From positions 124,001-188,000 of the forward strand of contig NZ_JAFEUL010000006.1 of the NCBI RefSeq assembly GCF_016901225.1: DNA of 64,000 nt, written 5' to 3'. Below, one piece after another: positions 51,189 to 60,444 of the stretch. The stretch is from Actibacterium sp. 188UL27-1. Lineage in GTDB: Bacteria; Pseudomonadota; Alphaproteobacteria; Rhodobacterales; Rhodobacteraceae. How positions within the stretch are numbered: the first letter of the stretch is position 1; each line of letters opens with the position of its first letter. Position numbers and translations under genes: made by a program. The notes beneath the pieces are model-generated. The model worked only from the letters and a program-made list of their open reading frames with translations, had not been told where the DNA came from and searched no databases.

Positions 51189-52463
51189 CTAACCTTTTGT
51201 ATTCTCTTTTAGATAGGTGATCAAATCCTGCCGGTCGGTGGACTTGGTGATGCGTTGCATCGGCATTTTGGTGCCTGGTACATAGTGATCAGGGCCCTCA
51301 TCAAACAGCCGGTCGATGGTGTCGTCTGTCCAGACGATCCCCTTTGCCTTCAGGGCTGGACTGTAGGTGTAGCCCGGCACGCTGGCGGCCTTGCGTCCGA
51401 ACAATCCATGCAAGCTGGGCCCAGCCCGCCGCTGGCTGTCAGGAGTCAGGCTGTGGCAGATCGCACATTTGCGTTTGAACTGCCGTTCACCGTTTTCCAT
51501 CTGGTCCGGATCCATCAGAAAAGCGCGCTGGATCTGGCCCAGGCCCGGGCCGCCCTTGGCCGCGACAGGCCACAGGACCGCCGTATCGTCGATGCCCCCG
51601 ATCAACAGTTGCGTCCCGTCCGGCGTGAAAGACAGCGCCCAGATCGGGCCTTTAGCGCTGGCTTTGATATCGCGCTGGATCGTCCAGTTTTCCGTATCGA
51701 CAAGGGTCACATGCCCCTCCCCATCCCCGATGGCCAGGATCGATCCAGCGGGATCGGTGGCGAGGGCCAGGATCGGGCGTCGCCCGGCGGATAGATCCGC
51801 CACGACCTCCCCATCACCGCGCACCTGAACAGTTCCGTCGACCCCACCAAAGGCTGACCATGTGCCCGTGGGGCTCACCAAGACCTGCGTAATGCCCAAG
51901 CCGTGTTCATGCATGACGTCCTGTCGGGCCGCATCAAAGCTGCTGGTGCGCAAGGTGCCATCGGCAGAGGCGCTGACCACCCCGCCATCGCGAATGCTGA
52001 CATCGTTCACCGCCCCATCATGGTGGCCCAGCATGGCGAGGTTCTGTCCGGTCATCGGATCCCATACCCCAACCGTACCATCCCAACTGGCCGACACCAA
52101 CATGCTGCCATCAGGTGTGATATCCAACGCATTGATCGTGCCCTGATGGCCCGTCATTCGATGCAGCGCCTGTCCGGTCGCAAGATCCCAGATGATGATG
52201 GTGAAGTCATCCCCGGCGGATGCGGCCCGATCCGGCCCCAGATAGATCACGGACTTTACGGCGGCCTCATGCCCGTCCAGCCAGGTTGGTTGACCGTCCG
52301 GCAGGGTCCAGAGACCGACGGAATTGTCAAAACTCGCCGTCAGAGCGCTGCGCCCGTCAGGGGCCACTGCGGTTGCGTGGATCGGCCCGCCATGCCCCTC
52401 CAGACGCACCGGCTCCGCCAGAGCCGCACCTGCCCATAACAGCAGAATCACAAGGGCGCGCAT
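51189..52463 (-). CDS. WD40 repeat protein fused to cytochrome c
   Basis: A 424-residue exported protein. A signal peptide (about 1-16) is followed by WD40 repeats (about 20-305) with typical GH ... W endings such as HEAAVKSV and SGDDFTIIIWDLATGQ-like blocks. A C-terminal c-type cytochrome domain (about 320-424) has the heme motif CAICH and a distal Met in GTKMPMQ. It thus combines a beta-propeller with an electron-carrier domain in the periplasm. It sits 3 bp from formate dehydrogenase gamma, so it may pass electrons to or from that membrane subunit. Confidence 0.88.
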   Translation of the reverse strand: MRALVILLLWAGAALAEPVRLEGHGGPIHATAVAPDGRSALTASFDNSVGLWTLPDGQPTWLDGHEAAVKSVIYLGPDRAASAGDDFTIIIWDLATGQALHRMTGHQGTINALDITPDGSMLVSASWDGTVGVWDPMTGQNLAMLGHHDGAVNDVSIRDGGVVSASADGTLRTSSFDAARQDVMHEHGLGITQVLVSPTGTWSAFGGVDGTVQVRGDGEVVADLSAGRRPILALATDPAGSILAIGDGEGHVTLVDTENWTIQRDIKASAKGPIWALSFTPDGTQLLIGGIDDTAVLWPVAAKGGPGLGQIQRAFLMDPDQMENGERQFKRKCAICHSLTPDSQRRAGPSLHGLFGRKAASVPGYTYSPALKAKGIVWTDDTIDRLFDEGPDHYVPGTKMPMQRITKSTDRQDLITYLKENTKG

Positions 52464-52466
52464 GTG

Positions 52467-53678
52467 CTATTCCGCCGGTGTCGCCCGCGCGGTTGTCTCG
52501 GGGGTTTTTCCTTTTTCCTCTAGCTCTTCCACCCAAAGCCCATGGTGCTCTTTGGCCCATTGCAGATCAACCTGACCCGAGCCCATGGCGGCATAGGCAC
52601 CCTCCATTCCGACCGATCCCAAATAGATATGCGCCAGGATGATGACCATCAGAACAAAGCTGACAATGGCGTGCCAGGCCTGCGCCAATTGCATCTCCCC
52701 ATGGGGCGAAAGGACCTCTGGCAGCGGCGCAAGACCGACCCAACCCGGCGCCCCGGTCGCGTTGATCAAGGCAAAGGTCTTGGCAAACATCGGCAGTTCA
52801 AACGGGAACAGCAGCGACAGGCCGGACAGCGAGATCGAGCCCCCCAGCAGGATCACCGCCCAAAAGATGATCTTTTGCCCCGCATTGAACTTGCGTGCCG
52901 GCGGGTGGGAATGTTTGGAGAAAAGCCCACCGGCCTTGGCCATCCATTTCAGGTCATGGCGGTTGGGTATATTTTCCAGGACCCACATCACGAACACCAT
53001 GGCCAGACCAAGCATGAAGGCCCAGGCGACGTTGTTGTGGATCCATTTGCAGGCCATGGCGGTCGTGGCGAACATTTCCTTGCCGAATAACGGGATGAAG
53101 GCCACCCGACCGAACAAGGAGATCAGGCCAGTGATCCCCAACACGATGAAGGAGCCGGCGAGCAACCAATGGCCAAAGCGTTCGACCGCCTTGAACCGTT
53201 CGATCGTGGCATCACTGCGCCCCCCTTCGATCCGGATACGGCCACGAAACAGGTAGAACAGCGCCAAAAGCCCCAGCATGCCAAGCAGGCTATATCCCCC
53301 CCAGCTTCGCAGCGGCCCATCGCGAAATGTCAGCCACGCCATACCGCCATCCTGCACCAAAAGGGTGGCCCCGGGGGAGGTGGTGGTGGAGGTGATATCA
53401 GCAGTACCAAAGCGCAGGGCGCGCCATAATTCGGGGTCGGACACGCCACCAAGAGTGCCCAATTGCCCCGACATTTCAGCGGCTTGACCGGGATCGCCGG
53501 TGGCGTTGCGGCGGAAATCAAGATCCACCTCCTCACCGCGCTGACGCGCCATGATATCTTCGAGGGTTTGCGCCCCGCCCGTCACGCTTCGATCCGGCGC
53601 TGGGGTGTCCTGCGCCACGACCGATCCAGCAAAGACCAGAAAAATCAAGGTGTTGATCAAGATACGTGCGAATTGCAT
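52467..53678 (-). CDS. formate dehydrogenase gamma subunit (cytochrome b)
   Basis: A 403-residue membrane subunit of the FdhC/FdoI type. A signal peptide and a periplasmic N-terminal region (about 25-130) are followed by a membrane domain with four to five helices, which carries the His heme ligands in FGHWLLAGSF, WIHNNVAW and AWHAIVSFV. The C-terminus (HHGLWVEELEEKGK) is cytoplasmic. It would anchor a formate dehydrogenase and pass electrons to quinone. No alpha or beta subunit gene is found on either side, so the catalytic genes must be elsewhere, or this serves another oxidoreductase. Confidence 0.88.
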   Translation of the reverse strand: MQFARILINTLIFLVFAGSVVAQDTPAPDRSVTGGAQTLEDIMARQRGEEVDLDFRRNATGDPGQAAEMSGQLGTLGGVSDPELWRALRFGTADITSTTTSPGATLLVQDGGMAWLTFRDGPLRSWGGYSLLGMLGLLALFYLFRGRIRIEGGRSDATIERFKAVERFGHWLLAGSFIVLGITGLISLFGRVAFIPLFGKEMFATTAMACKWIHNNVAWAFMLGLAMVFVMWVLENIPNRHDLKWMAKAGGLFSKHSHPPARKFNAGQKIIFWAVILLGGSISLSGLSLLFPFELPMFAKTFALINATGAPGWVGLAPLPEVLSPHGEMQLAQAWHAIVSFVLMVIILAHIYLGSVGMEGAYAAMGSGQVDLQWAKEHHGLWVEELEEKGKTPETTARATPAE

Positions 53679-54025
53679 CAGGCGGTCCTCCCCATGGATA
53701 CCGAGAACTTATCGAAGCCTCTGCCGCAAAGGAAGGCTCACTAACGTCGTAAATCGAGACTGGGCACAGGCCGTACACACCCCATGCACAAGGCATACAT
53801 ATCCCATACATACGCACCGGACGGTCTGTTAACTGCCTGAAATCAAAGATTTCAAAGCGGCAAGTGATGCTTGATGTTCAGGTATCTCGTCAGACGCAAT
53901 AAAGGGGCCCGCTTACGACGCGCTGTGACACCCTGCAAAACGACAATAGCCGATCTGCAATATGGGAGACCTCGTGCCATGTTCGCGCGTGACATGTCAG
54001 GTCACGCGCGTATGTCAGAACCTCT
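53679..54025. other. 347-bp intergenic region with a 10-bp inverted repeat
   Basis: No gene found. It should hold the promoter of the formate dehydrogenase gamma run. Perfect inverted repeat CGCGCGTGAC (53984-53993) / GTCACGCGCG (54001-54010) with a 7-nt loop lies 16 bp after the next gene's stop. It has no T run, so it may be an operator or a weak terminator. Confidence 0.45.
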
Positions 54026-54547
54026 TCAGCTCGGGTCGTATGGCAGCGACGAATGGTGAAGGTTGATGAGCAAGTTACCTTCATCATCCGTCACATAGCC
54101 AAAGGAATACTCCACTTTCGTCTCGGCCCCATCTGGACCTGTGAAAAAGTAATTTCCCATGGCAATGGCGGCGTCATCGGTCGTGAAAATACCATTGCTT
54201 TCGAAGCGGACGTTCGTCCAGCCCTTGATGGCAAACCCGGTATCTTCGCTGCCTTCGGTCCCAACAAAATAGCTCAAGGCCTCGTCGAAGCTCTCGCGAA
54301 ATTGATCCTCGGCAGCCAATGTCGGCTTAAACATGACCGCGCCGTCGCCATAGGCATAGAGCGTTTCGATATGCTCCCTGGCGCGTTCCACGTAATCTCC
54401 ACCCGTCGCATGCGCGCTCGCAATGGCCACGATGCCGTCACCCCAAGCAGTCTGAGCGTCAATGACATCTTGCTCTGAGATACCTTCCGCAGAGGCAGTG
54501 CCTGCGGCCATCATTGACAATATGACTGCTATTTTCTGGATTTTCAT
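54026..54547 (-). CDS. secreted NTF2/SnoaL-like protein
   Basis: A 173-residue exported protein with an NTF2-like fold. The signal peptide is MKIQKIAVILSMMAAGTASA. The body has VMFKPTLAAEDQFRESFDEA and KVEYSFGYVTDDEGNLLINL, resembling the CaMKII association-domain/SnoaL type seen in other marine bacteria. The C-terminus LHHSSLPYDPS is characteristic. GAGGA precedes the ATG at 54547; the longer frame upstream is not family-like. No enzymatic residues can be named. The gene stands alone. Confidence 0.78.
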   Translation of the reverse strand: MKIQKIAVILSMMAAGTASAEGISEQDVIDAQTAWGDGIVAIASAHATGGDYVERAREHIETLYAYGDGAVMFKPTLAAEDQFRESFDEALSYFVGTEGSEDTGFAIKGWTNVRFESNGIFTTDDAAIAMGNYFFTGPDGAETKVEYSFGYVTDDEGNLLINLHHSSLPYDPS

Positions 54548-54933
54548 CTTTTTTCCTCTTTTAAAGACAGCTTTTCCAACTGCTCGGGATGGGTATGCAT
54601 CCATCATCAACCGGGCAATTTTGAGATCACAAACAATAGGTTCAATCGCAACTTTCCAGCTTGACTGCAGACAAAACCAGCCTGGCAAAGGTCCAGTTTG
54701 GCGATGTTCCAGACAAGCTGAAGAAACTGATAAGCGAAGCCCCGGGACTGTCAATGTGGGCGCGCGCCGGGCCTTGGTGACACGCCCCATGATTGGTAAT
54801 ATTTGTTAGGTCGGGTGTCGTGTTGGAGCGATGCCGGATTGTTTTGGACAATCGGGCCGGCATCGCCGCAGCGAGAGGGCTGACGCGCGCCCCCCCTTTG
54901 GGCTTGATTGCAGACCGCGAGATAAACCCCGGG
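54548..54933. other. 386-bp intergenic region
   Basis: No gene, terminator or known site recognised. It follows the convergent-to-same-strand arrangement of two minus-strand genes and should hold the promoter of the NTF2-like gene. Confidence 0.35.
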
Positions 54934-55710
54934 TCAGGCGGAGGCGCGCAAGGGCGTTGTCTGGCCCTGGGACCATGCACGGCAGGCTTGGCCGAATGCC
55001 TCAAACAAAGGACGAGAGACCGGGTCAGCTGCAGCGTTCCATTCGGGATGCCATTGAACAGACAGGGTAAAGCCGGGCGCGCCGCGCACATAGATCGCCT
55101 CGGGCGTGCCATCGGGGGCGTGACCGTCCAGAACAATGCGGTCACCCGGCACCTTGATGCCCTGCCCGTGGAGCGTATTCGTCATGACCTCCGTCGTGCC
55201 CATCAACCGGGCAAACGGTCCATCGGGGGTGAACGTAACGGCATGGCGCAGCTCAAACTTCTCCTCCAGCGTGCCATCTGGCGGCATGCGGTGGTTGGAC
55301 CGACCGGGCAGATCGCGAATCTCTGGATAGAGCGAGCCGCCCATGGCCACGTTCACCTCCTGAAAGCCGCGACAGACCCCCAGGAAGGGCTGGCCGCGGT
55401 CGACGAGCGCCCGGATCAAAGGCAGGGCGACCCGATCGCGATCACGGTCGAACTCGCCATGGGCCAGTGTTTCGGGTTCTCCATATTCCTCGGGATGCAC
55501 ATTGGGACGGCCACCGGTGAACAGGAAACCATCACAGACCTCCATAAGTTCTGCGATATCAAGCAGATCCGGATCGGTCGGGATGATCAGCGGCAAGGCT
55601 CCGGTCACCAGGGACACCGCCTCGGCATTCATGGTGCCACCGGCATGGGCCGGGTATTGATCGTTGATCAAGTAGTGATTGCCGATGATCCCGACGACTG
55701 GCCGTGCCAT
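54934..55710 (-). CDS. gamma-glutamyl-gamma-aminobutyrate hydrolase family protein
   Basis: A 258-residue class I glutamine-amidotransferase-like hydrolase of the PuuD type. The nucleophile is Cys in FLGVCRGFQEVNVAMGG, with His and Glu in SVQWHPEW. The FTGGRPNVHPEEYG loop is typical. It would cleave a gamma-glutamyl amide, for example in putrescine breakdown, but no other puu genes are nearby. A tandem repeat array lies 19 bp before the ATG. Confidence 0.88.
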   Translation of the reverse strand: MARPVVGIIGNHYLINDQYPAHAGGTMNAEAVSLVTGALPLIIPTDPDLLDIAELMEVCDGFLFTGGRPNVHPEEYGEPETLAHGEFDRDRDRVALPLIRALVDRGQPFLGVCRGFQEVNVAMGGSLYPEIRDLPGRSNHRMPPDGTLEEKFELRHAVTFTPDGPFARLMGTTEVMTNTLHGQGIKVPGDRIVLDGHAPDGTPEAIYVRGAPGFTLSVQWHPEWNAAADPVSRPLFEAFGQACRAWSQGQTTPLRASA

Positions 55711-55728
55711 TGAAACTCCAACATCTTA

Positions 55729-55855
55729 ACGCCCCTCACGGGGACGATAGCTTTACGCCCCTCACGGGGACGATAGCTTTACGCCCCTCACGGGGACGAT
55801 AGCTTTACGCCCCTCACGGGGACGATAGCTTTACGCCCCTCACGGGGACGATAGC
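55729..55855. repeat. five-copy tandem repeat, 26-bp unit
   Basis: Four identical 26-bp units (55729-55832) and a fifth 23-bp partial unit. Each holds the small hairpin CCCC-TCAC-GGGG. It lies between the GlcG-like gene's stop and the amidotransferase-like gene's start. Copies are exact, so the expansion is recent. Confidence 0.9.
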
Positions 55856-55892
55856 GCGGGATGGTTGAAAGGTCGATAAGCGGCGGCGCCAA

Positions 55893-56321
55893 TCACGGCT
55901 CTGGCGTGTATCCAGCCGCTTCAATCCCCGCGATGGCGCATATCTCGTCGTTTTCGGAACTGTCGCCGGTAATACCGACCGCCCCGATGACCTGGCCGCG
56001 CCCGTCGCGGATCAGCACACCACCTGGCACGGGGACCAGTTTGCCACCGAAAGCCGCATTGGCAGCATTGATGAAGTAGGCCTGAGCCTCGGCCCGGGCC
56101 ATCTGGGCCTGCCCCCCCAACCCGAGCATGACCGCGCCATAGGCCTTGCCGCGTGCGATGTCGAACCGGCCGGGGCTGGCCCCATCCGCCCGTTCGAACG
56201 CCACGACATTGCCACCGGCATCGAGGATCACGATCGATAGCGGCTTGAGATCAAGCTCCTTGCCCTTGCTTTCGGCACTGCGCAGAATCTTGCGGCATTT
56301 GGTGAGGGTCAGTGCGGCCAT
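55893..56321 (-). CDS. GlcG/HbpS family heme-binding protein
   Basis: A 142-residue protein of the GlcG/HbpS fold. It has ILDAGGNVVAFERADGASPG, the middle helix ARAEAQAYFINAANAAF, PVPGGVLIRDGRGQVIGAVG and a Gly-rich end. Members bind heme or work in glycolate utilisation. It is the gene upstream of the 26-bp repeat array, in the same direction as the amidotransferase-like gene. Confidence 0.88.
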   Translation of the reverse strand: MAALTLTKCRKILRSAESKGKELDLKPLSIVILDAGGNVVAFERADGASPGRFDIARGKAYGAVMLGLGGQAQMARAEAQAYFINAANAAFGGKLVPVPGGVLIRDGRGQVIGAVGITGDSSENDEICAIAGIEAAGYTPEP

Positions 56322-56514
56322 GGCGGGTGTCTCCTTCGGGTCGTTTCACCCGTATAAAGCGGGACATACGCAGAAGGTAAAGGGCAATAAATGTTGACCT
56401 ATCTGCCATCTATCGCACGGCAATGGGGTGCATTCATCGCCCTGCCCGTCCGTTACCGCGTGACGCGGGGCGCAATTTCAGGCAGATCACCGAGGTGACG
56501 CGGGAGGATGACCA

Positions 56515-57264
56515 ATGTGGGCAGGTGCAAAATCGGGGGCAGCGGCTATCGGGCGGTCGCTTGATGTTTATTATCGCGACGCAGCGCGCACCCGGAGGAT
56601 GGACTTATTGAATGCGCGTTTCGTGCCCAAGGACGGCCTGGCTTTTGACATCGGCGCCCATGTCGGCGACCGCACCGCCAGCTTTGCCCGGTTGGGCGCA
56701 CGGGTCGTTGCGTTGGAGCCCCAGCCCCGTGTCTTTCGCGCGCTGCGACTGATCCACGGGCGCGATCCCCAGGTGACATTGACATGTGCGGCAGCCGGGG
56801 CAGCGGCCGGCGAGATGGAGATGTTCGTGAATTCCGGCAATCCCACAGTCTCGACAATCTCCGGTGACCTTGTCGCCGCTGCCAAATCAGCAGAGGGGTG
56901 GGACGATCAGGTCTGGGACCGGACGATGCGGGTGCCCGTCGTGACCCTGGACGGGCTGATCGCCAAGCATGGCCAACCCGGTTTCATCAAGATCGATGTT
57001 GAAGGCCACGAATTAGAGGCGTTGCGGGGATTGAACATACCGGTCGCGGCATTGTCGTTTGAATTCACGACCATCCAGCGGGACATCGCCGCGGCATGCC
57101 TGAGCTATCTGAACGATCTGGGCCGCTATGAATTTAACCTCAGCCTGGGCGAGGATCATGATCTGCGCCACGCGACCTGGATCAGCGCGGCCGACATGAA
57201 ATCCGAGATCGCGGGCCTGCCCGCCGCTGCCAATTCCGGCGATATCTATGCAAAACTGACATGA
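56515..57264 (+). CDS. FkbM family methyltransferase
   Basis: A 249-residue SAM-dependent O-methyltransferase of the FkbM type. The SAM loop is FDIGAHVGDRTASF (about 44-57), followed by VVALEPQPRVFRALR. The family motif FIKIDVEGHELEALRG is near residue 160. The acceptor is probably a sugar or lipid hydroxyl but cannot be named. The start is the ATG at 56515. A broken LysE-type gene follows in the same direction. Confidence 0.88.
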   Translation: MWAGAKSGAAAIGRSLDVYYRDAARTRRMDLLNARFVPKDGLAFDIGAHVGDRTASFARLGARVVALEPQPRVFRALRLIHGRDPQVTLTCAAAGAAAGEMEMFVNSGNPTVSTISGDLVAAAKSAEGWDDQVWDRTMRVPVVTLDGLIAKHGQPGFIKIDVEGHELEALRGLNIPVAALSFEFTTIQRDIAAACLSYLNDLGRYEFNLSLGEDHDLRHATWISAADMKSEIAGLPAAANSGDIYAKLT

Positions 57265-57354
57265 TCGGCGACAATCGGGGCGTTGATTGACGGCTGCCCC
57301 ATAGTGATGCACCGATGGATCCCGGCGCCCCGACACTGATGAAAGCAGACGGAC

Positions 57355-57978
57355 ATGCTTGATTTGATCGCCCTTGGCACGGTGATGGCCGCATTTCTGG
57401 TCGTTGCCGCCTCTCCAGGGCCCGCGACGATTGCCTTGGCGACGGTCGCATGGGGGCCGGTCGCCGACACGGCATGCTGTTTGGCGCGGGCCTTTCCGTT
57501 GGGCTGGCCTTTTGGGGGGTGATCGCGGCAACGGGCCTGGGTGCGACCCTGAAAGCATCGGCCCATGGCCTGACGCTGCTGAAACTGTTGGGCGGATTTT
57601 ACCTGCTATGGATGGCCTATGGTGCGGCGCGGTCCGCCAGGCGCCGACAGGATCCAGCTCTGCCAGTGTGGCCGATGGTGCCTGGTTCAGACGTGGCGTG
57701 ATCCTGAACCTGTCAAACCCCAAGGCAGTTCTGGCCTGGATGGCGACCCTGGCCCTTGGTGCCAGTGATGCGGGTAGCCTGTGGCAGGTCGGCTTGGCGA
57801 CACTGCTATGCATCGCTGTCGGATTTGTCATCTATGGGGTCTACGCGATGGCGTTTTCGACATCCGGCGCGATGCTGGCCTATGGCAGGTCGCGCCGGTG
57901 ATCGATGGTGTGGTTGCTGGGCTGTTCGCCAGCGCCGGGCTGGGCCTGATCCGAACGGCTTTTGCACAGCAGGGCTGA
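57355..57978 (+). pseudogene. LysE/RhtB-type exporter, broken by three frameshifts
   Basis: Translations in three successive frames together match a LysE-family amino acid exporter. The N-terminus (MLDLIALGTVMAAF, then ASPGPATIALATV) is in the frame of 57355. It passes near 57447 to MLFGAGLSVGLAFWGVIAAT, near 57640-57660 to SVADGAWFRRGVILNLSNPK, and near 57895 back to the first frame (VIDGVVAGLFASAGLGLI). Each change equals one lost base. About 205 residues would result if repaired, the usual LysE length. Either the gene is decaying, or the assembly has errors here only. Confidence 0.85.
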
Positions 57979-58063
57979 ACCAATCACGCAAAACGGTCGC
58001 ATCACGGTTCAGGATCACGCAGGGGCAGCCGAACGCATGGCCCGGCTGCCCATATGATATGTT

Positions 58064-58627
58064 TCAGCGAATGACTTTGACCGAGCTCATCACATCGGGT
58101 TCGCCGGGAACGGCGCCGCCTTGGCCTTCACCGCGTTTGATGGCGTCAACCACATCCATCCCTTCGATCACGCGACCGACGACAGTATATTGACCGTTCA
58201 GGAAATGACCCTCCTGAAACATGATGAAGAACTGCGAATTGGCGCTGTTCGGGTTTTGCGCCCGGGCCATGCCGACAACACCGCGGTCAAATGGCGTTTC
58301 AGAGAATTCCGCCTGCAGGTCGGGGCGTTCAGACCCGCCGGTTCCGGCGCGACCGGTGCTTTCCCCCGCCTTGCCGTATTGCACATCGCCGGTCTGGGCC
58401 ATGAACCCTTCGATCACGCGGTGAAAGACGACATTGTCATAGGCGCCTTCCTCGGCCAGGGCCGTGATCTGTGCCACATGCTGGGGCGCCAGATCCTCGG
58501 CCAGATCGATGATGACGGTCCCGTTGGCCTCACCGGTCACGGTGATCTCAAGGTTGGGACCGGGGCCATCTTCCTGCGCCATCACAGGCGTGGCCAGGAG
58601 GGCCAAGGCGAAAGCGATTTTACGCAT
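58064..58627 (-). CDS. peptidyl-prolyl cis-trans isomerase, periplasmic cyclophilin
   Basis: A 187-residue cyclophilin with a signal peptide (KIAFALALLATPVMAQ), so it acts on folding in the periplasm. Active-site blocks are FHRVIEGFMAQTGD, with the catalytic Arg, NSQFFIMFQ, and HFLNGQYTVVGRVIEGMDVV. The N-terminal 25 residues and the Gly-rich middle insert separate it from the next cytoplasmic copy. It overlaps that gene by 8 bp. Confidence 0.92.
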   Translation of the reverse strand: MRKIAFALALLATPVMAQEDGPGPNLEITVTGEANGTVIIDLAEDLAPQHVAQITALAEEGAYDNVVFHRVIEGFMAQTGDVQYGKAGESTGRAGTGGSERPDLQAEFSETPFDRGVVGMARAQNPNSANSQFFIMFQEGHFLNGQYTVVGRVIEGMDVVDAIKRGEGQGGAVPGEPDVMSSVKVIR

Positions 58628-59120
58628 CAGACGCTACCTTCATGCTGATCATCTTGTCGGGGTTTGCAGGGGGTTCACCTTTGGTGATGGCGTCGACCAG
58701 ATCCATCCCTTCGATCACGCGGCCATAAACGGTGTATTGACCGTTCAGGAAGTGATTGTCCTTGAAGTTGATGAAAAACTGCGAATTGGCGCTGTCGGGG
58801 TTTGAGGCCCGCGCCGCGCCGATCGTGCCGCGGTCATGGGGCAGTTTTGAGAACTCTGCCTTCAGGTCCGGCAACTCGCTGCCACCGGTGCCCGCGCGGC
58901 CCGTTTTACCATCCGCCTTGCCATGCTGAACATCGCCGGTTTGCGCCATGAAACCATCGATTACGCGATGGAAGACCACATTGTCATAGGCACCGGAGCG
59001 GGCGAGCGTCTTCATCCGATCCACATGGTTCGGGGCCACATCTGCCAACAGCTCGATGGTGATGGTTCCACTCTCCAACTCTATCAGAATGGTGTTTTCG
59101 GGGTCTTTGATTTCGGCCAT
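58620..59120 (-). CDS. peptidyl-prolyl cis-trans isomerase, cytoplasmic cyclophilin
   Basis: A 166-residue cyclophilin without signal peptide. It has FHRVIDGFMAQTGDVQHG, NSQFFINFK and HFLNGQYTVYGRVIEGMDLV. The start at 59120 (MAEIKDPENT) gives the normal N-terminus. The pair of cyclophilins, one secreted and one cytosolic, is typical next to pgk in this bacterial group. Confidence 0.92.
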   Translation of the reverse strand: MAEIKDPENTILIELESGTITIELLADVAPNHVDRMKTLARSGAYDNVVFHRVIDGFMAQTGDVQHGKADGKTGRAGTGGSELPDLKAEFSKLPHDRGTIGAARASNPDSANSQFFINFKDNHFLNGQYTVYGRVIEGMDLVDAITKGEPPANPDKMISMKVASDA

Positions 59121-59241
59121 TTGTGGTCCTTCTTGACTATTTGTGTGGAACCTAGACCGCGGGACGGTGAAGGAAAACCCCACCTGTGGCCAAGCGGACC
59201 TGCGCGCGGTAAAGCGCGGTGAAACCATGAAAGGGGACGCC

Positions 59242-60444
59242 ATGACCTGGAAGACATTGGACGACATGGATCTGAACGGAAAGCGGGTGCTGACCCGTGT
59301 CGACATCAATGTGCCCATGGAAAACGGGCGGGTGACAGACGCCACCCGGATCGACCGGATCGTGCCAACCGTAAAGGACATCCAGGCCAAAGGCGGCTTG
59401 CCGATCTTGCTGGCCCATTACGGGCGACCCAAGGGCCAAGTCGTGCCAGAGATGTCTTTATCTCATGTTTTGCCCGCTTTGGTTGAGGCGCTGGGGCAAA
59501 AGGTGGCCTTCGCCGATGGCGATTATGCAGCGGCCTCTGGCGCCATGACCGCCGGTGATGTGCTGCTGGTCGAAAACCTGCGCTTCGCCCCGGGGGAGGA
59601 AAAGAATGATCCCGGTTTCGCCGGGCGGCTGGCCAGCCTGGGAGACATCTATTGCAATGATGCCTTTTCGGCGGCCCACCGCGCCCATGCCTCTACGGAA
59701 GCGCTGGCCCGGCTGCTTCCCGCCTGTGCCGGACGGCTGATGCAGGCGGAACTGGCCGCCCTGGAAAGCGCGTTGGGCGATCCGACCCGACCGGTGGCAG
59801 CGGTGGTGGGCGGGGCCAAGGTCTCGACCAAGCTGGATCTGTTAGGTAACCTGGTATCCAAGGTCGATCACCTGATCATTGGGGGGGGCATGGCCAATAC
59901 GTTTCTGGCGGCCCAGGGGGTGAATGTCGGAAAATCCCTGGCCGAACACGACATGACCGGCACGGCGCAGCAGATCATGGCCAAGGCCGATACCGCGGGT
60001 TGTGCGATCCATCTGCCGGTGGACATCGTCGTGACGCGGGACTTTGCGGCCCATGCCGCCAATCAGACCCTGCATGTGGAAAGCTGCCCGGACGATGCCA
60101 TCATCCTGGATGCCGGCCCTGCGACAGTCGCCCGGATCAGCGATGTCTTTACAACTTCCAAAACGCTGATCTGGAACGGGCCCCTGGGCGCGTTCGAATT
60201 AGAGCCGTTCAATGCCGCCACCAATGCCGCTGCCGTACAGGCGGCAGAGTTGACGGCGGCGGGGGCGCTCGTCTCGGTCGCAGGCGGAGGCGATACGGTG
60301 GCCGCGTTGAACGCTGCAGGGGCGGCGGACCGGTTCACCTATATCTCAACCGCCGGGGGCGCCTTCCTGGAATGGATGGAGGGCAAGACCCTGCCCGGCG
60401 TCGCGGCGTTGGGCGGCGAAACGAAGGGAGAGACAGATGGATGA
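59242..60444 (+). CDS. pgk: phosphoglycerate kinase
   Basis: Phosphoglycerate kinase (400 aa) of glycolysis/gluconeogenesis. It has the [12 protein letters not shown]-terminal motif, [25 protein letters not shown], and the nucleotide-binding [12 protein letters not shown] and GGGDTVAAL segments. AGGGG lies before the ATG at 59242; an in-frame ATG at 59227 is less likely. The 3' end overlaps the SDR gene by 8 bp. Confidence 0.97.
   Translation: MTWKTLDDMDLNGKRVLTRVDINVPMENGRVTDATRIDRIVPTVKDIQAKGGLPILLAHYGRPKGQVVPEMSLSHVLPALVEALGQKVAFADGDYAAASGAMTAGDVLLVENLRFAPGEEKNDPGFAGRLASLGDIYCNDAFSAAHRAHASTEALARLLPACAGRLMQAELAALESALGDPTRPVAAVVGGAKVSTKLDLLGNLVSKVDHLIIGGGMANTFLAAQGVNVGKSLAEHDMTGTAQQIMAKADTAGCAIHLPVDIVVTRDFAAHAANQTLHVESCPDDAIILDAGPATVARISDVFTTSKTLIWNGPLGAFELEPFNAATNAAAVQAAELTAAGALVSVAGGGDTVAALNAAGAADRFTYISTAGGAFLEWMEGKTLPGVAALGGETKGETDG

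Noticed and set aside
55729-55855. CRISPR array
   Set aside because: Units are directly adjacent without variable spacers, and no cas genes are near. It is a simple tandem repeat.
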